A model generated the notes under the pieces. It had not been told where the DNA came from. It ran no database searches and was given only the letters and a program-made list of their open reading frames with translations. Of a DNA stretch of 64,000 nt, positions 43,936-52,938 are shown one piece after another. Source of the stretch: Hyphomicrobium_A sp963726795 (GTDB lineage: Bacteria; Pseudomonadota; Alphaproteobacteria; Rhizobiales; Hyphomicrobiaceae). The stretch lies in the NCBI GenBank assembly GCA_963726795.1, contig CAVSDD010000004.1:310001-374000 (forward strand). The letters are read 5' to 3'. A program made the position numbers and the translations under genes. How positions within the stretch are numbered: the first letter of the stretch is position 1; each line of letters begins with the position of its first letter.

Positions 43936-44139
43936 ATGGATAGCAGTGGTTTGATCTTGATTGCAGAGCGTCTCGGCGCGATCAAATTGGCCGCGAAGAC
44001 GGTCGCTGCTTCTGCCGCCATTGGAGTGGGACTGCTCGCCGCCCTGCTCTTCATTTCCGCGCACCGTGGCCATGATCACGCAGGCATGGACAGCCAATCT
44101 CAGCTCGCGAAATCCGAACTCTCTCCTCCTAAACTGTAG
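43936..44139 (+). CDS. Predicted single-pass small membrane protein, unknown
   Basis: 67 residues; ATG 43936 is preceded by GGAGG at good spacing, the main support for the gene. One hydrophobic segment (VAASAAIGVGLLAALLFISA, about 24-43) is followed by a short polar tail with HRGHDHAG. No homologue is recognised. It lies convergent with the secreted-protein gene at 44173. Confidence 0.45.
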   Translation: MDSSGLILIAERLGAIKLAAKTVAASAAIGVGLLAALLFISAHRGHDHAGMDSQSQLAKSELSPPKL

Positions 44140-44172
44140 TGACGGCCCGAAGGCGCAGGCGAGAATGCCGAC

Positions 44173-44520
44173 CTACGGAGCTCTGCAAACTTGCGAAGCG
44201 TTCGGGACCTTTTCGTGCGAGCAGTGGCCGATGTGCACGAGGATCAACGTATCGTGCTGGTAGCGTTTGCCCTTGCCCGATCGATAGATCGTCTTCGTTG
44301 AAGCACCGTCATTCCAAGTAACTTTGTTTGCGTCGAACTCGGCCGGCGCAAACCAAGCGTTCTGGACCGACCGGTCGCAGACCTTTTTTGCGGAATCGTC
44401 GAGACCATAAACGCTGGGCGCATCTTCATTGTCGGCCTTGCAGTTAAAGTAGGTGATATTTCCACCCGCATACGCGGGAACCCAGCTGACGATCATCAGC
44501 AGCGCAATCAACATGCGCAT
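44173..44520 (-). CDS. Small secreted protein, unknown function
   Basis: 115 residues; ATG 44520 with GGGGGCGG upstream. A signal peptide (MLIALLMIVSWVPAYAGG) is followed by about 95 residues with four cysteines (FNCKA, KVCDR, GHCSH, QVCRAP) that may form two disulfides, and aromatic strands. No family recognised. The pattern suggests a small periplasmic beta-rich protein. Confidence 0.65.
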   Translation of the reverse strand: MRMLIALLMIVSWVPAYAGGNITYFNCKADNEDAPSVYGLDDSAKKVCDRSVQNAWFAPAEFDANKVTWNDGASTKTIYRSGKGKRYQHDTLILVHIGHCSHEKVPNASQVCRAP

Positions 44521-44680
44521 GACCCGCCCCCAATATAATATGGTTCACGAATGCCCGAACGTTCGGATGGCGGCCAATCCGTCGCGATCGCAAATTGGCT
44601 CCGCGTGTCGGCATGGCGACTGGGAGAAGCTTGGCGATCAGAGGCAGAACAAGTCACGCGCGCTAAGGTCTTGGCAATGC

Positions 44681-44754
44681 TGGAGCGGGCGACGGGAATC
44701 GAACCCGTATATTCAGCTTGGGAAGCTGACGTTCTACCACTGAACTACGCCCGC
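44681..44754 (-). tRNA. tRNA-Gly (anticodon CCC)
   Basis: A complete 74-nt cloverleaf on the minus strand. The acceptor stem GCGGGCG pairs with CGCCCGC, the D arm is GTTC-AGTGGTA-GAAC, the anticodon stem TCAGC/GCTGA encloses the loop TTCCCAA (anticodon CCC, reads GGG), and the T arm is GGGTTCGATTCCC in shape. The 3' CCA is encoded. It lies between mscL and a secreted-protein gene. Confidence 0.95.
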
Positions 44755-44825
44755 GCTGCTCCGCGCATACCATATCCGGGCCGGACCGGAAAAGGGACCA
44801 TCGCGCGCCCGCCAGTACTTACCCC

Positions 44826-45215
44826 TTACTTGCCCGACTTTTGCTTGACGAGCGCGTCGCGGATCTCCTTCAGATAGACTTCCGACGGGGAGGGAGCGGG
44901 AGCCTTCGCCGGCGCTGGTTTGCGCACCATAGTGATGCCTTTGATCAGGAAGAACAGCGCGACTGCCGTGAGCATGAACTGCACGACGGCATTGAGGAAC
45001 AGGCCATACTTGATCTCGACCCCCTCCACCGGAACCACGGTTAGATTGGCAAAATTGACGCCTGCGGTGATGTAGCCGATCACCGGCATGAGAATGTTGC
45101 CGACCAGCGTCGCGACGATCGGCGCGAACGCCGCGCCGATGATCACGCCGATGGCAAGATCGAGCGCATTGCCCTTTAGTGCGAAATCTTTGAATTCCTG
45201 CCACATGGCCGACAT
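44826..45215 (-). CDS. mscL: Large-conductance mechanosensitive channel MscL
   Basis: 129 residues from ATG 45215 with GGGAGGAAG upstream; longer open frames through it are rejected. The MscL signature is present: WQEFKDFALKGNALDLAIGVIIGAAF (in parts, first membrane helix), LMPVIGYITAGVNF, then the second helix AVVQFMLTAVALFFLIKGI and the cytoplasmic helix SEVYLKEIRDALVKQK. A pentameric channel that opens under membrane tension to protect against hypo-osmotic shock. Confidence 0.97.
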   Translation of the reverse strand: MSAMWQEFKDFALKGNALDLAIGVIIGAAFAPIVATLVGNILMPVIGYITAGVNFANLTVVPVEGVEIKYGLFLNAVVQFMLTAVALFFLIKGITMVRKPAPAKAPAPSPSEVYLKEIRDALVKQKSGK

Positions 45216-45393
45216 TGCTTCCTCCCAGGTCCTGGCCGCAGCTGATCCCCTGCTGATGCGGCCCCAGACCGCAATTCTTAATGCAATCAGAGGCGGTTGC
45301 GCCATATATGCGTCGCAGTGTTGGCCTGTTTTGCAGGCTGCTGGCGTCGGACTTGTAAAGACTGGGCCGGCTGCGGACTGGGAGGGGCTCGAC

Positions 45394-45654
45394 ATGATGC
45401 AGCGCAAAGAGCGCAAGCCGTATTGGCGCCATACCAAGTGGCAGATGCTGGCGAGCCTCGTGCCGTTCCTGGTCATGATCATAGTGTTGCCGCTCTACGC
45501 CGAGAGCCTCAACTCCGCCAAGTTCCTGGGCTTCCCGCTCGGATATTTTCTGAGCGCACACGGCATCGCGCTGGTCGCGATCTTCACGGTCGCGAGCTTC
45601 GTCAATCGCCAAGACGCGATCGACCACTGGCACGGCGCCCACGAGGACAACTGA
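45394..45654 (+). CDS. DUF4212 small membrane subunit of sodium:solute symporter
   Basis: 86 residues from ATG 45394 with GGGAGGGG upstream. Two membrane helices (LASLVPFLVMIIVLPLYA and GFPLGYFLSAHGIALVAIFTVASFV) and a C-terminal NRQDAIDHWHG match DUF4212, the small partner encoded before VC_2705-type sodium:solute symporters. It is 12 bp upstream of the symporter gene, so the two are one transcription unit. Confidence 0.9.
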   Translation: MMQRKERKPYWRHTKWQMLASLVPFLVMIIVLPLYAESLNSAKFLGFPLGYFLSAHGIALVAIFTVASFVNRQDAIDHWHGAHEDN

Positions 45655-45666
45655 GGCGCCTGCTGC

Positions 45667-47502
45667 ATGTCGATTACCGCACGCACCCGGTTCGTAAATC
45701 CGCGGCTCGGGACCTACTTCGGCATCTTCGCGAGTTCGCTTGCAGGTTTGGTGCTGCTGCTCATCATATTCGAGCAGCTCGGGACCTCCGATGCGTTGCT
45801 GCGATGGGCGATGCTGCTTGGGCCGCTCGTGCTCTACGCTATCGTCGGTCTTTCCGCGCCCACCCGCGATCCTTACGAATTCTTCGCCGCGGGGCGGCGC
45901 GTGCCGGCGGGTTACACCGGGCTTGGCCTTGCCAATGCTGCAATGGGGGCTACCGGCGTCGTCGCCATGACCGGCCTCTTCTTCCTCATAGGCTTCGACG
46001 CTCTCTGCCTCTTCATTGGCGGGCTCGGCGGCTTCGTCGTGATGGCGGTGCTACTCGCGCCGTTCTTCCGCAAGTTCGGAGCGTTCACCGTATCGAGCTA
46101 TCTCGGCCGCCGATTTGAGAGCAAGGCCGTGCGGCTGCTCTCGGCCGCGCTTTTGTCGGTTCCCATGCTGCTAATGCTGGCGGCTGAGCTGCGCATGGGC
46201 GGACAGGCGGCGGGCTGGCTCGTCAGCCGGTCCGAAGGCGCGATGATCATTGTCCTTGTGCTTGCAATGCTCGTGACGGTCATACTCGGGGGAATGCGCT
46301 CGCTCACCTGGTCGAGCAGCGCACAGGCAATTGCCGCGCTCCTCGCACTGATCGTGCCAGTGGCAATCGTCGCAGTGATGGTGACGAATTTCCCGCTGCC
46401 GCAGCTGACGCATGGTCCGCTCTTGCGCGCTCTCGTCCATAGCGAAGCTGCACAGGGCGTCCCGATGGTCGAAGCATCGGGGATGACGTTCCTACTTCCT
46501 GACGAAGGCTACGCGGCCGTCGCCAAGCGGTTCACCGTTCCCTTCGGCAACATCGGTCCCATTGCATTCGTCATCGCAACGCTGACAGTGATGGCAGGTG
46601 TTGCATCCTCGCCGTGGTTGCTGCCGCGCCTGACAATGACACCCGGCGTCTACGAGACGCGCAAGTCGCTCGGCTGGGCAACAGTATTTTTCGCGCTTGT
46701 GATTCTGACGGCGGCCTCGGTATCGGTCTACATGCGCGATTTCGTTATGGACATCGTCAAGGACGGCGGCGCGGAACAGCTACCCGATTGGATGCGCCAC
46801 CTCGTCGATCTCGGGTTCGTGCACATCGACCGGGCGGCGGATGGGCTGCATTTCACGAGCTTCAAATTCGCGCGCGACAAGGTCTTGCTGAGCCTGCCCA
46901 TCGCCGCGGGACTGCCGGCGGTGTTTGTCTACTTCGCTGCGGCAGGCGTCGTCGCCGCAGCTCTCGTGGCGGCGGCATCGACGACCGTCGCGCTTGGCAA
47001 CGTATTGGCGGAGGACGTCATTAACGGCGTCCCGGCGGAGCCGCTGCCCCGCGAGGCACGCCTCGGCACGGGGCGCTTCGCTATAGCCGCGGTGGGGATC
47101 ATCGGCGGCACGATCGCGCTCTTTGCGCCGACCGATCCCTTGCGACTCCTTTTGTGGTCGCTTGCGCTCTCGGGATCGACGCTGTTTCCGGTGCTTGTGT
47201 TGTCGATTTGGTGGAAGCGTATGAATGCCTTCGGCGCTATCGCCGGACTGATGTGTGGATTTGCGGTCGCGGTGCTGACGATCCTTGCGGGCGAGGCGAG
47301 CATTCTCGGCCTTGATGGAGCGCTCGCGGGGTTTCTCGGGTTGCCGGCTGGGGTGCTCGGCGCGCTGCTCGCGAGCAACGCCACGCCTGGGCCGAACCGC
47401 AGCATGTTGGAACTCGTGCGCGAGATCCGCATACCCGGCGGCGAGGTCGTCTACGATCGGGAGATGCGCCTGTTACGTCTCAAGAACCGTGAGCGCACCT
47501 GA
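45667..47502 (+). CDS. Sodium:solute symporter, VC_2705 subfamily (acetate-permease-like)
   Basis: 611 residues from ATG 45667. It is a 13-or-so-helix SSS-family protein: DPYEFFAAGRRVPAGYTGLGLANAAMG (in parts), the LIGFDALCLFIGGLGGF helix, GGMRSLTWSSSAQAIAALL, SSPWLLPRLTM, and AALVAAASTTVALGNVLAEDV. It is longer than ActP and has an insert near residues 260-290 and 355-390. The substrate is probably a monocarboxylate, not proven. It works with the DUF4212 subunit encoded just upstream. Confidence 0.92.
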   Translation: MSITARTRFVNPRLGTYFGIFASSLAGLVLLLIIFEQLGTSDALLRWAMLLGPLVLYAIVGLSAPTRDPYEFFAAGRRVPAGYTGLGLANAAMGATGVVAMTGLFFLIGFDALCLFIGGLGGFVVMAVLLAPFFRKFGAFTVSSYLGRRFESKAVRLLSAALLSVPMLLMLAAELRMGGQAAGWLVSRSEGAMIIVLVLAMLVTVILGGMRSLTWSSSAQAIAALLALIVPVAIVAVMVTNFPLPQLTHGPLLRALVHSEAAQGVPMVEASGMTFLLPDEGYAAVAKRFTVPFGNIGPIAFVIATLTVMAGVASSPWLLPRLTMTPGVYETRKSLGWATVFFALVILTAASVSVYMRDFVMDIVKDGGAEQLPDWMRHLVDLGFVHIDRAADGLHFTSFKFARDKVLLSLPIAAGLPAVFVYFAAAGVVAAALVAAASTTVALGNVLAEDVINGVPAEPLPREARLGTGRFAIAAVGIIGGTIALFAPTDPLRLLLWSLALSGSTLFPVLVLSIWWKRMNAFGAIAGLMCGFAVAVLTILAGEASILGLDGALAGFLGLPAGVLGALLASNATPGPNRSMLELVREIRIPGGEVVYDREMRLLRLKNRERT

Positions 47503-47703
47503 CAGCCGTGGGCGATCGGATGGCGTTCTGTAGGCGATTGAGCCATGCGAATGCTTCAATCTCGCGCGGGAAGATCCAGCTATACAGAGCTTCCGGTAGG
47601 ACCACCTGCGTGTCGTCTGACGCCGGCCACGCTATGAGCAAGCCCGGCAATATTCACGAGATCGTTGCTGCAACCCGTGCGTTCTCGCTTGCGACGGCCA
47701 GAC

Positions 47704-48165
47704 CTAAGTGACGGACCTCGCGCCGAGGTAGTGCAACACGACCTCGCGGCGATGCGGGGAATCGCGATGTTCCATGACGTAAATACCCTGCCAAGTGCCA
47801 AGCAACATGTCGCCAGCGCGCACCGGCACGGAGAGCGAGGTCGCCGTTAGCGTCGACTTGATGTGCGCCGGCATGTCATCGGGGCCCTCGACGCAATGCA
47901 CGTAGTTGCGATCGCGCGGCGCGAGCCGATCGAGCGCATCGATGAGGTCGGTATGCACGTCTGGATCGGCATTCTCCTGGATCAGGAGGGATGCGGAAGT
48001 GTGGCGGATGAACAGGGTCAGCAGGCCTTCGTCGGCGCCGATCGTGCCGAGCCAGGAGCGGATCTTGGCAGTGAAATCGTAAAGGCCTGGTCCGCTCGTC
48101 GCCACCAACAGGATGTCGATCGCCTGCGTCAGCGCTCCATTCCCTCCCTGACTGTCCCGCGGCAT
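47704..48165 (-). CDS. YjbQ / UPF0047 family protein
   Basis: 153 residues from ATG 48165. The compact YjbQ fold is evident: GLLTLFIRHTSASLLIQENADPDVHTDL (in parts), HCVEGPDDMPAHIKSTLTATSLSVPV (in parts) and GTWQGIYVMEHRD. The conserved His-rich triad (HTSAS, DMPAH, HR) is present. Some members have thiamine-phosphate synthase side activity; the true role is unresolved. Confidence 0.92.
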   Translation of the reverse strand: MPRDSQGGNGALTQAIDILLVATSGPGLYDFTAKIRSWLGTIGADEGLLTLFIRHTSASLLIQENADPDVHTDLIDALDRLAPRDRNYVHCVEGPDDMPAHIKSTLTATSLSVPVRAGDMLLGTWQGIYVMEHRDSPHRREVVLHYLGARSVT

Positions 48166-48185
48166 TTGATAACGGCTTCGCGCGA

Positions 48186-48647
48186 CTAGAGCGCAGTGCC
48201 GTCGCCGCGCGCGTGCTTCTGTTCGAACGTCTCGATGCGCTCATGCAATTTGTTGATCATGCGCTCGAAGTAATCGAACGCCTTATCGACGTCAGCTTCG
48301 CTTGGCAGCGTAAGCTTGACAGGCGGCTTCGTCGCGTCGCTCTGGCCATCGGCGATGCCGAGCGTTTTCTCAAGGTTGTCGACCTGCTCCTTGAGCTCTT
48401 TGTTCTCTTTCTGCAGCCGGTCGACCTCGCTCGTGAGAGTGCGCTGGCTGTCGTTCATGTCCGTACATGACCACTCATCGGACGCCTTGCGTGTGCAAAG
48501 CGACATAGCCCCAGTCTGCGTGTCGAGTCGCACCACGCCACCCTCGGTAGGAGTCATGGTGTAGCGGCCACCGTCCTCGCTCACCGCATGGGCTCCAGAT
48601 AGCGAGGCCAGGATGAGCATCGAAAACGCCAGAATATAAGCGCGCAT
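48186..48647 (-). CDS. Periplasmic coiled-coil protein, unknown function
   Basis: 153 residues; ATG 48647 with GGAGGTG upstream. A signal peptide (YILAFSMLILASLSGAHA) precedes a small domain with two cysteines (MSLCTRK and WSCTDM), a central coiled coil (SEVDRLQKENKELKEQVDNLEKTL, in parts, about 73-95) and a C-terminal amphipathic helix (AFDYFERMINKLHERIETFEQKH, in parts). The N-terminal GGRYTMTPTEGGVVRLDTQTG is typical of a family common in Hyphomicrobiales, function unassigned. Confidence 0.75.
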   Translation of the reverse strand: MRAYILAFSMLILASLSGAHAVSEDGGRYTMTPTEGGVVRLDTQTGAMSLCTRKASDEWSCTDMNDSQRTLTSEVDRLQKENKELKEQVDNLEKTLGIADGQSDATKPPVKLTLPSEADVDKAFDYFERMINKLHERIETFEQKHARGDGTAL

Positions 48648-48781
48648 GGTTCACCTCCGCTGCTAGCCGCGTTGCGTCGGCAATCATAGCCGGTAGCCAG
48701 TCTAGATCGATCATTCGATCAATAGGACGGCTGATTTCCCTCGTTCCCGGCGCGGGATGGGTCGAAAAATCCGGTCACTGC

Positions 48782-48796
48782 TTAACCGAACATTTA
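48782..48796 (+). promoter_or_regulatory. Possible CtrA-type site upstream of the Sel1/PodJ-like gene
   Basis: TTAA-N7-TTTA lies about 145 bp before the start codon, one mismatch from the CtrA consensus TTAA-N7-TTAA. CtrA control of polar-organisation genes is usual in this class. A single near-match is weak evidence. Confidence 0.25.
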
Positions 48797-48942
48797 CCGC
48801 AACTCGCCGAGCTTGGCTGGGAGCAGCGGCGGATTAGTGCGCCGTTTGAGCAATCTAGCACGCACAGACGAAAGACCGGCAGGGGGAATTCGCCTCGTCA
48901 GGTCGGACGCCGGATCATTTTTGCGCACCCCAAGGGAACGAG

Positions 48943-51657
48943 ATGCCAACACAAGCCCCCAAGGAGAATTTTGGCGCTCGAGCAAATGCTCCCGCCAACT
49001 CCGACCAGGATGAGATCGCACGGCTGACGCAGATGCGGGACCGGCTGGTGTCGCTCAGCAATGAAGCGCATTCAATGCGGGCTCATATTCCGAGCGAGTT
49101 CGAAGGCGACGTCGAGCGCATCCAGCTGCAGATGCAACGCTTGGGTGAGCGCATTGCCGAACTGAGCGCCGGCTCGGACGCACCCAAGGCCACGCGCGAG
49201 CAGACCCGCGTCCCCACCGATGAGGTCATCCTGCTGGGCGGCCCTTGCCGGATCGATGATCCGTGGGATGAGGCCTCGGCTGCGGCGCTGACGCAGATCT
49301 ACGAGTCTGGCGAGCCATTCCACGGCGGAGGATCAACTGCGGGATCGAACGCGATGCAGCGGTCACCGAGCGGGCCGCAGCGAGGGATGGTTCTGAGGAA
49401 CCTGTCGCGGGTCGGAGCGCAGCAAAGTCACGAGGAGCGGCAGCAGGCGCCTGAGGGCGGCGCAGGCCCCACCTGGGTGAACGAGCGCTTTGCCGAGATT
49501 GCGCAACGCATCGAGCAGTCGCTTGCCGCCATCCGGCCCGACAGCTCGCTGCTGCGGCTTGGTCACCGATTCGATCACCTCGAGCAGCGCATGACCGCGG
49601 TGCTCAGCAACGTAGCTTCGAAGGCTGATCTCAAGGAACTGCGCATTGCCGAGGCTCAGGTCGAAGACATTAGCGCGCAGCTCGAGCAACTGCGCCGGCA
49701 ACTTGCGCGGCTCGATTCAATCAATTCCCACATCAACCGTCTGTCTGAGCGCCTATCTGACGACAAGCTCGCAGGTCTCGCAGGGCCCGGTGGTGCGGGT
49801 GGCCGTGACGAGGCTCGATTGGCTGCGATCGATGCAAATGTGCAGGCTCTATCGGCGCGCCTATCGCGCGATCAGCTCGCCGAGCTGATCAAGGAGAATG
49901 CGCGTCCGGGCGATCAAGGCGATCTCCGAGGCCTCCTTGAAAATCTAATCAACGAGCGCCGTCATAACGACGAAAACAACGCCAGCATGATGGAGACGAT
50001 GCAGCAGGCCATCATTCGGGTGCTCGATCGCATTGATGGCCTTGAACTCGCCCAGCAGAATCGCGCAGCGCCGACGGCGCACCCGCCGCATGAGCCACTG
50101 CAGGCGGAGGTGGAGCGCTTTACCGCTGAGCTGCAGGGACTTAACGCCGATCCCGCATACGAAGTCCCGCGCGCCAGCATGTTCGCGCAGGAGAGCGAGC
50201 CCCAATCACCGGTCAAAGAGCCGCAATCGCAGTTTGAAGCTGTTCCATTCGATATGGAGACGGCGTTCGCACTCGACGAGAGCGCTCCTGTTTACGCGGC
50301 CCCCGACGCTTCGCCGAGAGCAGCCGATAATGCCCGCGGCGATACCCTCCGCCATGATTTCATCGCGGACGCCCATCGCGCCAAGCTCAAGGCTGCCACG
50401 CGGCTCGACAGCTCCGGGTTGAGCGCTGGCGAACGCAGCTCTGAATCCGTGCCTCAGCAGGGAAGCGTCAAGCCGCGCGCGCGCCGTTCCATTTTCAATT
50501 TTCGGTCGCCTCGCGTCCTGATGAGCATCCTGACCCTGCTCGCCATGATCCCGGCCGCAATTTTCTTCATGCCGCGGACCTCGGTCGATAGCCAAGACAG
50601 CACTACTGTGAAAAGCACGCTGCCGGCATTCTTCGGCGACTCGATGAAGGTTGAGGCTCCCGCTGCCAAGGACGCTGCCCCCGCGCTGCCGAATGGTAAC
50701 GGAAGCGTGCCTGCCGAATTGCCCCGCAAACAGTCCGAGCAACTGAACCCGTCGGCGCCATCTACGAACGCGCTTGGTGAGCGGGCGAGCCCTGCCCAGG
50801 ACATTGGCTATGACCGCATCGATACTGCCTCTATTCCCGGCCGGGTAACGTTAGGCACAGACTCGGCGGCGACGGCGAAGCAATTCATGCAAGCGTCGCT
50901 CGCTCCCGGCGCTATGGGCGCTGCTTCCCCGGACAATGGTGTTGAAGGAGACACCGCTTTAGCGCCGCCGGACAACAAACCCCTCAGCCTCCCTCCGGCG
51001 ACCGTCGGGCCTTACTCCTTGCGGCTTGCCGCGGCGCATGGCGATGCCTCGGCCCAGTTCGAGGTTGCCGTCCGCATGGCCGAAGCTAAAGGCGATGACC
51101 AGGATCTTAAGGGCGCGCTGCAGTGGTATCAGCGCTCGGCAGCCAGCGGCTTTGCGATGGCGCAGTTCCGCCTCGGCACACTTTACGAGCGCGGCCTCGG
51201 CGTGAAGGCCGATCCAGCGCGAGCCCGCATCTGGTATACGCGCGCCGCCCAGCAGGGCAACGTGAAGGCAACCCACAATCTGGCGGTCTTGCTGGCCGGC
51301 CGCGGCGCAGCAACGCCTGACTACGCGCAGGCGGCAAAGCTGTTCAGCGACTCCGCTGCGCATGGGCTGACCGACAGCCAATTCAATCTTGCCATGCTCT
51401 ATGAGAGCGGCCTCGGCGTCCCGAGGGACCTGAAAGAGGCCTACAAGTGGCTGCTGCTTGCGTCCCGCTCAGGCGACAAGGAAGCCGCGAGCCAGCGCGA
51501 TGCCCTCAAGTTGCAGTTGAGCGATGCCGATCGTGCAGTGGCTGAAACCGCTGCCAAGAGCTTCCGGGCTAAGACAGTCAACCCGGTGGCGAACGATTTT
51601 CGCGCTGCCGGACAGGCCTGGCGCCCCGGCGCGAGCACCTTTGCCCGTCAGGGCTAA
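48943..51657 (+). CDS. PodJ-like coiled-coil, single-pass membrane protein with periplasmic Sel1 repeats
   Basis: 904 residues; ATG 48943 with AAGGGAACG upstream. The cytoplasmic half (1-510) is rich in coiled coil (MRDRLVSLSNEA, LSARLSRDQLAEL, IDANVQ), with acidic and Gln-rich stretches. A single membrane segment (VLMSILTLLAMIPAAIFFM, about 525-543) follows a basic patch (KPRARRSIF). After a long disordered periplasmic stretch come Sel1/TPR-like repeats (about 690-840): LRLAAAHGDASAQFEVAVRM, RSAASGFAMAQFRLGTLYERG, YTRAAQQGNVKATHNLAVLL, ESGLGVPRDLKEAYKWLLLA. This layout matches PodJ/localisation-factor proteins of cell-pole organisation. Confidence 0.85.
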   Translation: MPTQAPKENFGARANAPANSDQDEIARLTQMRDRLVSLSNEAHSMRAHIPSEFEGDVERIQLQMQRLGERIAELSAGSDAPKATREQTRVPTDEVILLGGPCRIDDPWDEASAAALTQIYESGEPFHGGGSTAGSNAMQRSPSGPQRGMVLRNLSRVGAQQSHEERQQAPEGGAGPTWVNERFAEIAQRIEQSLAAIRPDSSLLRLGHRFDHLEQRMTAVLSNVASKADLKELRIAEAQVEDISAQLEQLRRQLARLDSINSHINRLSERLSDDKLAGLAGPGGAGGRDEARLAAIDANVQALSARLSRDQLAELIKENARPGDQGDLRGLLENLINERRHNDENNASMMETMQQAIIRVLDRIDGLELAQQNRAAPTAHPPHEPLQAEVERFTAELQGLNADPAYEVPRASMFAQESEPQSPVKEPQSQFEAVPFDMETAFALDESAPVYAAPDASPRAADNARGDTLRHDFIADAHRAKLKAATRLDSSGLSAGERSSESVPQQGSVKPRARRSIFNFRSPRVLMSILTLLAMIPAAIFFMPRTSVDSQDSTTVKSTLPAFFGDSMKVEAPAAKDAAPALPNGNGSVPAELPRKQSEQLNPSAPSTNALGERASPAQDIGYDRIDTASIPGRVTLGTDSAATAKQFMQASLAPGAMGAASPDNGVEGDTALAPPDNKPLSLPPATVGPYSLRLAAAHGDASAQFEVAVRMAEAKGDDQDLKGALQWYQRSAASGFAMAQFRLGTLYERGLGVKADPARARIWYTRAAQQGNVKATHNLAVLLAGRGAATPDYAQAAKLFSDSAAHGLTDSQFNLAMLYESGLGVPRDLKEAYKWLLLASRSGDKEAASQRDALKLQLSDADRAVAETAAKSFRAKTVNPVANDFRAAGQAWRPGASTFARQG

Positions 51658-51681
51658 ACCCAAAGCATGCGAGAACGATTG

Positions 51682-51713
51682 AGCGCCACGCGGCCAAGAG
51701 GCCGCTCGGCGCT
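51682..51713 (+). terminator. Two-tier hairpin after the Sel1/PodJ-like gene
   Basis: AGCGCC-AC-GCGGCC (51682-51695), loop AAGA, GGCCGC-TC-GGCGCT (51700-51713): 12 paired bases with one small symmetric internal loop. It begins 25 bp after the stop codon. The following TTCGCTTATCGTTT is moderately T-rich. A transcription terminator is likely. Confidence 0.65.
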
Positions 51714-51873
51714 TCGCTTATCGTTTAGAGTAAGTGCAATCGATGCAGACGTTGTCGCCGTCTTGCCTTGACACCTTGCATGATGTCGGAGCATTCGTGA
51801 CCTCAGAGGCGGCGCATCGGTTGGTGCTGTCTCATATCTTGCAGCCGCCGCGCCCTTGCGTGCCGGTAAAAGC

Positions 51874-51903
51874 CCCACAGGGAACGCTCCCACAGGGAAC
51901 GCT
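51874..51903. repeat. Perfect 15-bp tandem duplication
   Basis: CCCACAGGGAACGCT occurs twice without spacer (51874-51888 and 51889-51903). Each unit contains GGGAAC. It could be two protein sites or a recent slippage event; no function is shown. Confidence 0.7.
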
Positions 51904-52014
51904 GCCCAGGCCCTCGACGGGCAACGGAGCCTGTTTGCTTTCCGTTGTAGTCGCTCGCCGGTGCTTCGTTCACCTCCGCTGGGCGCTTTGAGCGTTCATG
52001 CCGAGCGAAAACTG

Positions 52015-52938
52015 ATGAACATCTACCTGCCCATTGCCGAGATGTCCGTGAACGTTTTGGTGTTCCTGGGCATGGGCTGGGCCGTGGGATTCTTGTCAGG
52101 TCTTTTCGGCGTCGGGGGCGGCTTCCTCTTGACCCCCCTGCTCATCTTCATGGGTGTGCCCACGGCTGTTGCTGTTGGGACGGGCTCCATGCAGATCATC
52201 GCCTCCTCGGTGTCAGGCGCCATAGCCCAGTACCGGCGCAACAACGTCGACATCAAGATGGGCATTGTCCTGGTCGCCGGGGGCGTTGTCGGATCGGCGA
52301 TAGGCGTCGGGCTTGTAAAGATCCTGCGCCAGATCGGACAGTTCGAGCTCTTCGTTTCGCTGAGCTATGTGATGTTCCTCGGCTCCGTCGGCGCGCTGAT
52401 GCTGATTGAAAGCGTCGGTACGATCCGCCGGGCGCGGATGGGCGAGATGGGGTCGGTCCGCAAGACGGGGCAGCACAGCTGGGTGCACGGCCTGCCCTTT
52501 AAGATGCGCTTTCATCGCTCCAAGCTCTACATCAGCGCAGTACCACCCGCTCTCATCGGTGCCTTCGTCGGCTTCATGGCAGCCTTGATGGGTGTCGGCG
52601 GGGGCTTCGTCATGGTGCCTGCCATGATCTATCTATTGCGCGTGCCGACCAGCGTCGTCATCGGCACCTCACTGTTCCAGATGGTGTTCGTGATGGCGGC
52701 GACCACGCTGCTCCAGGCCATTCAGAACAAGAGCGTCGATGTCGTGCTGGCCGTGGTGCTGATTGTCGGCGGAGTTATCGGAGCGCAGCTCGGCGTGGTA
52801 GCGGGAGCGCGCCTTAAGGGCGAGCAGCTTCGCTTCCTGCTGGCAGCTCTTGTCCTCTTGGTTTGCTTGCGCATCGGGTGGGATCTCATCGTGCGGCCGT
52901 CCGAGCTTTATTCCCTGACCTCGTTGGGGGGGGTGTAA
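52015..52938 (+). CDS. TauE/SafE-family sulfite/organosulfonate exporter
   Basis: 307 residues from ATG 52015; the longer frame upstream is not coding-like. TauE/SafE duplicated fold: SGLFGVGGGFLLTPLLIFMGVP near the N-terminus and the matching MAALMGVGGGFVMVPAMIYLLRVP in the second half, with about eight membrane helices in total. The family moves sulfite, sulfoacetate or related anions. Its stop overlaps the next gene's ATG (TAATG), so the TIGR02186 protein is translationally coupled. Confidence 0.9.
   Translation: MNIYLPIAEMSVNVLVFLGMGWAVGFLSGLFGVGGGFLLTPLLIFMGVPTAVAVGTGSMQIIASSVSGAIAQYRRNNVDIKMGIVLVAGGVVGSAIGVGLVKILRQIGQFELFVSLSYVMFLGSVGALMLIESVGTIRRARMGEMGSVRKTGQHSWVHGLPFKMRFHRSKLYISAVPPALIGAFVGFMAALMGVGGGFVMVPAMIYLLRVPTSVVIGTSLFQMVFVMAATTLLQAIQNKSVDVVLAVVLIVGGVIGAQLGVVAGARLKGEQLRFLLAALVLLVCLRIGWDLIVRPSELYSLTSLGGV

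Larger units (their letters stand above)
51658..52014. other. Intergenic region with hairpin and 15-bp tandem duplication
   Basis: 357 bp between the Sel1 protein and the TauE gene. It contains the hairpin listed at 51682-51713 and a perfect tandem duplication at 51874-51903. Short open frames through it (for example 51734-51991) lack a ribosome binding site and coding character. The promoter of the tauE-TIGR02186 unit should lie here. Confidence 0.5.

Noticed and set aside
51734..51991. Open frame of 85 codons before tauE
   Set aside because: No ribosome binding site, and its GTLPQGTLP segment simply reflects the 15-bp tandem duplication; composition does not look coding.
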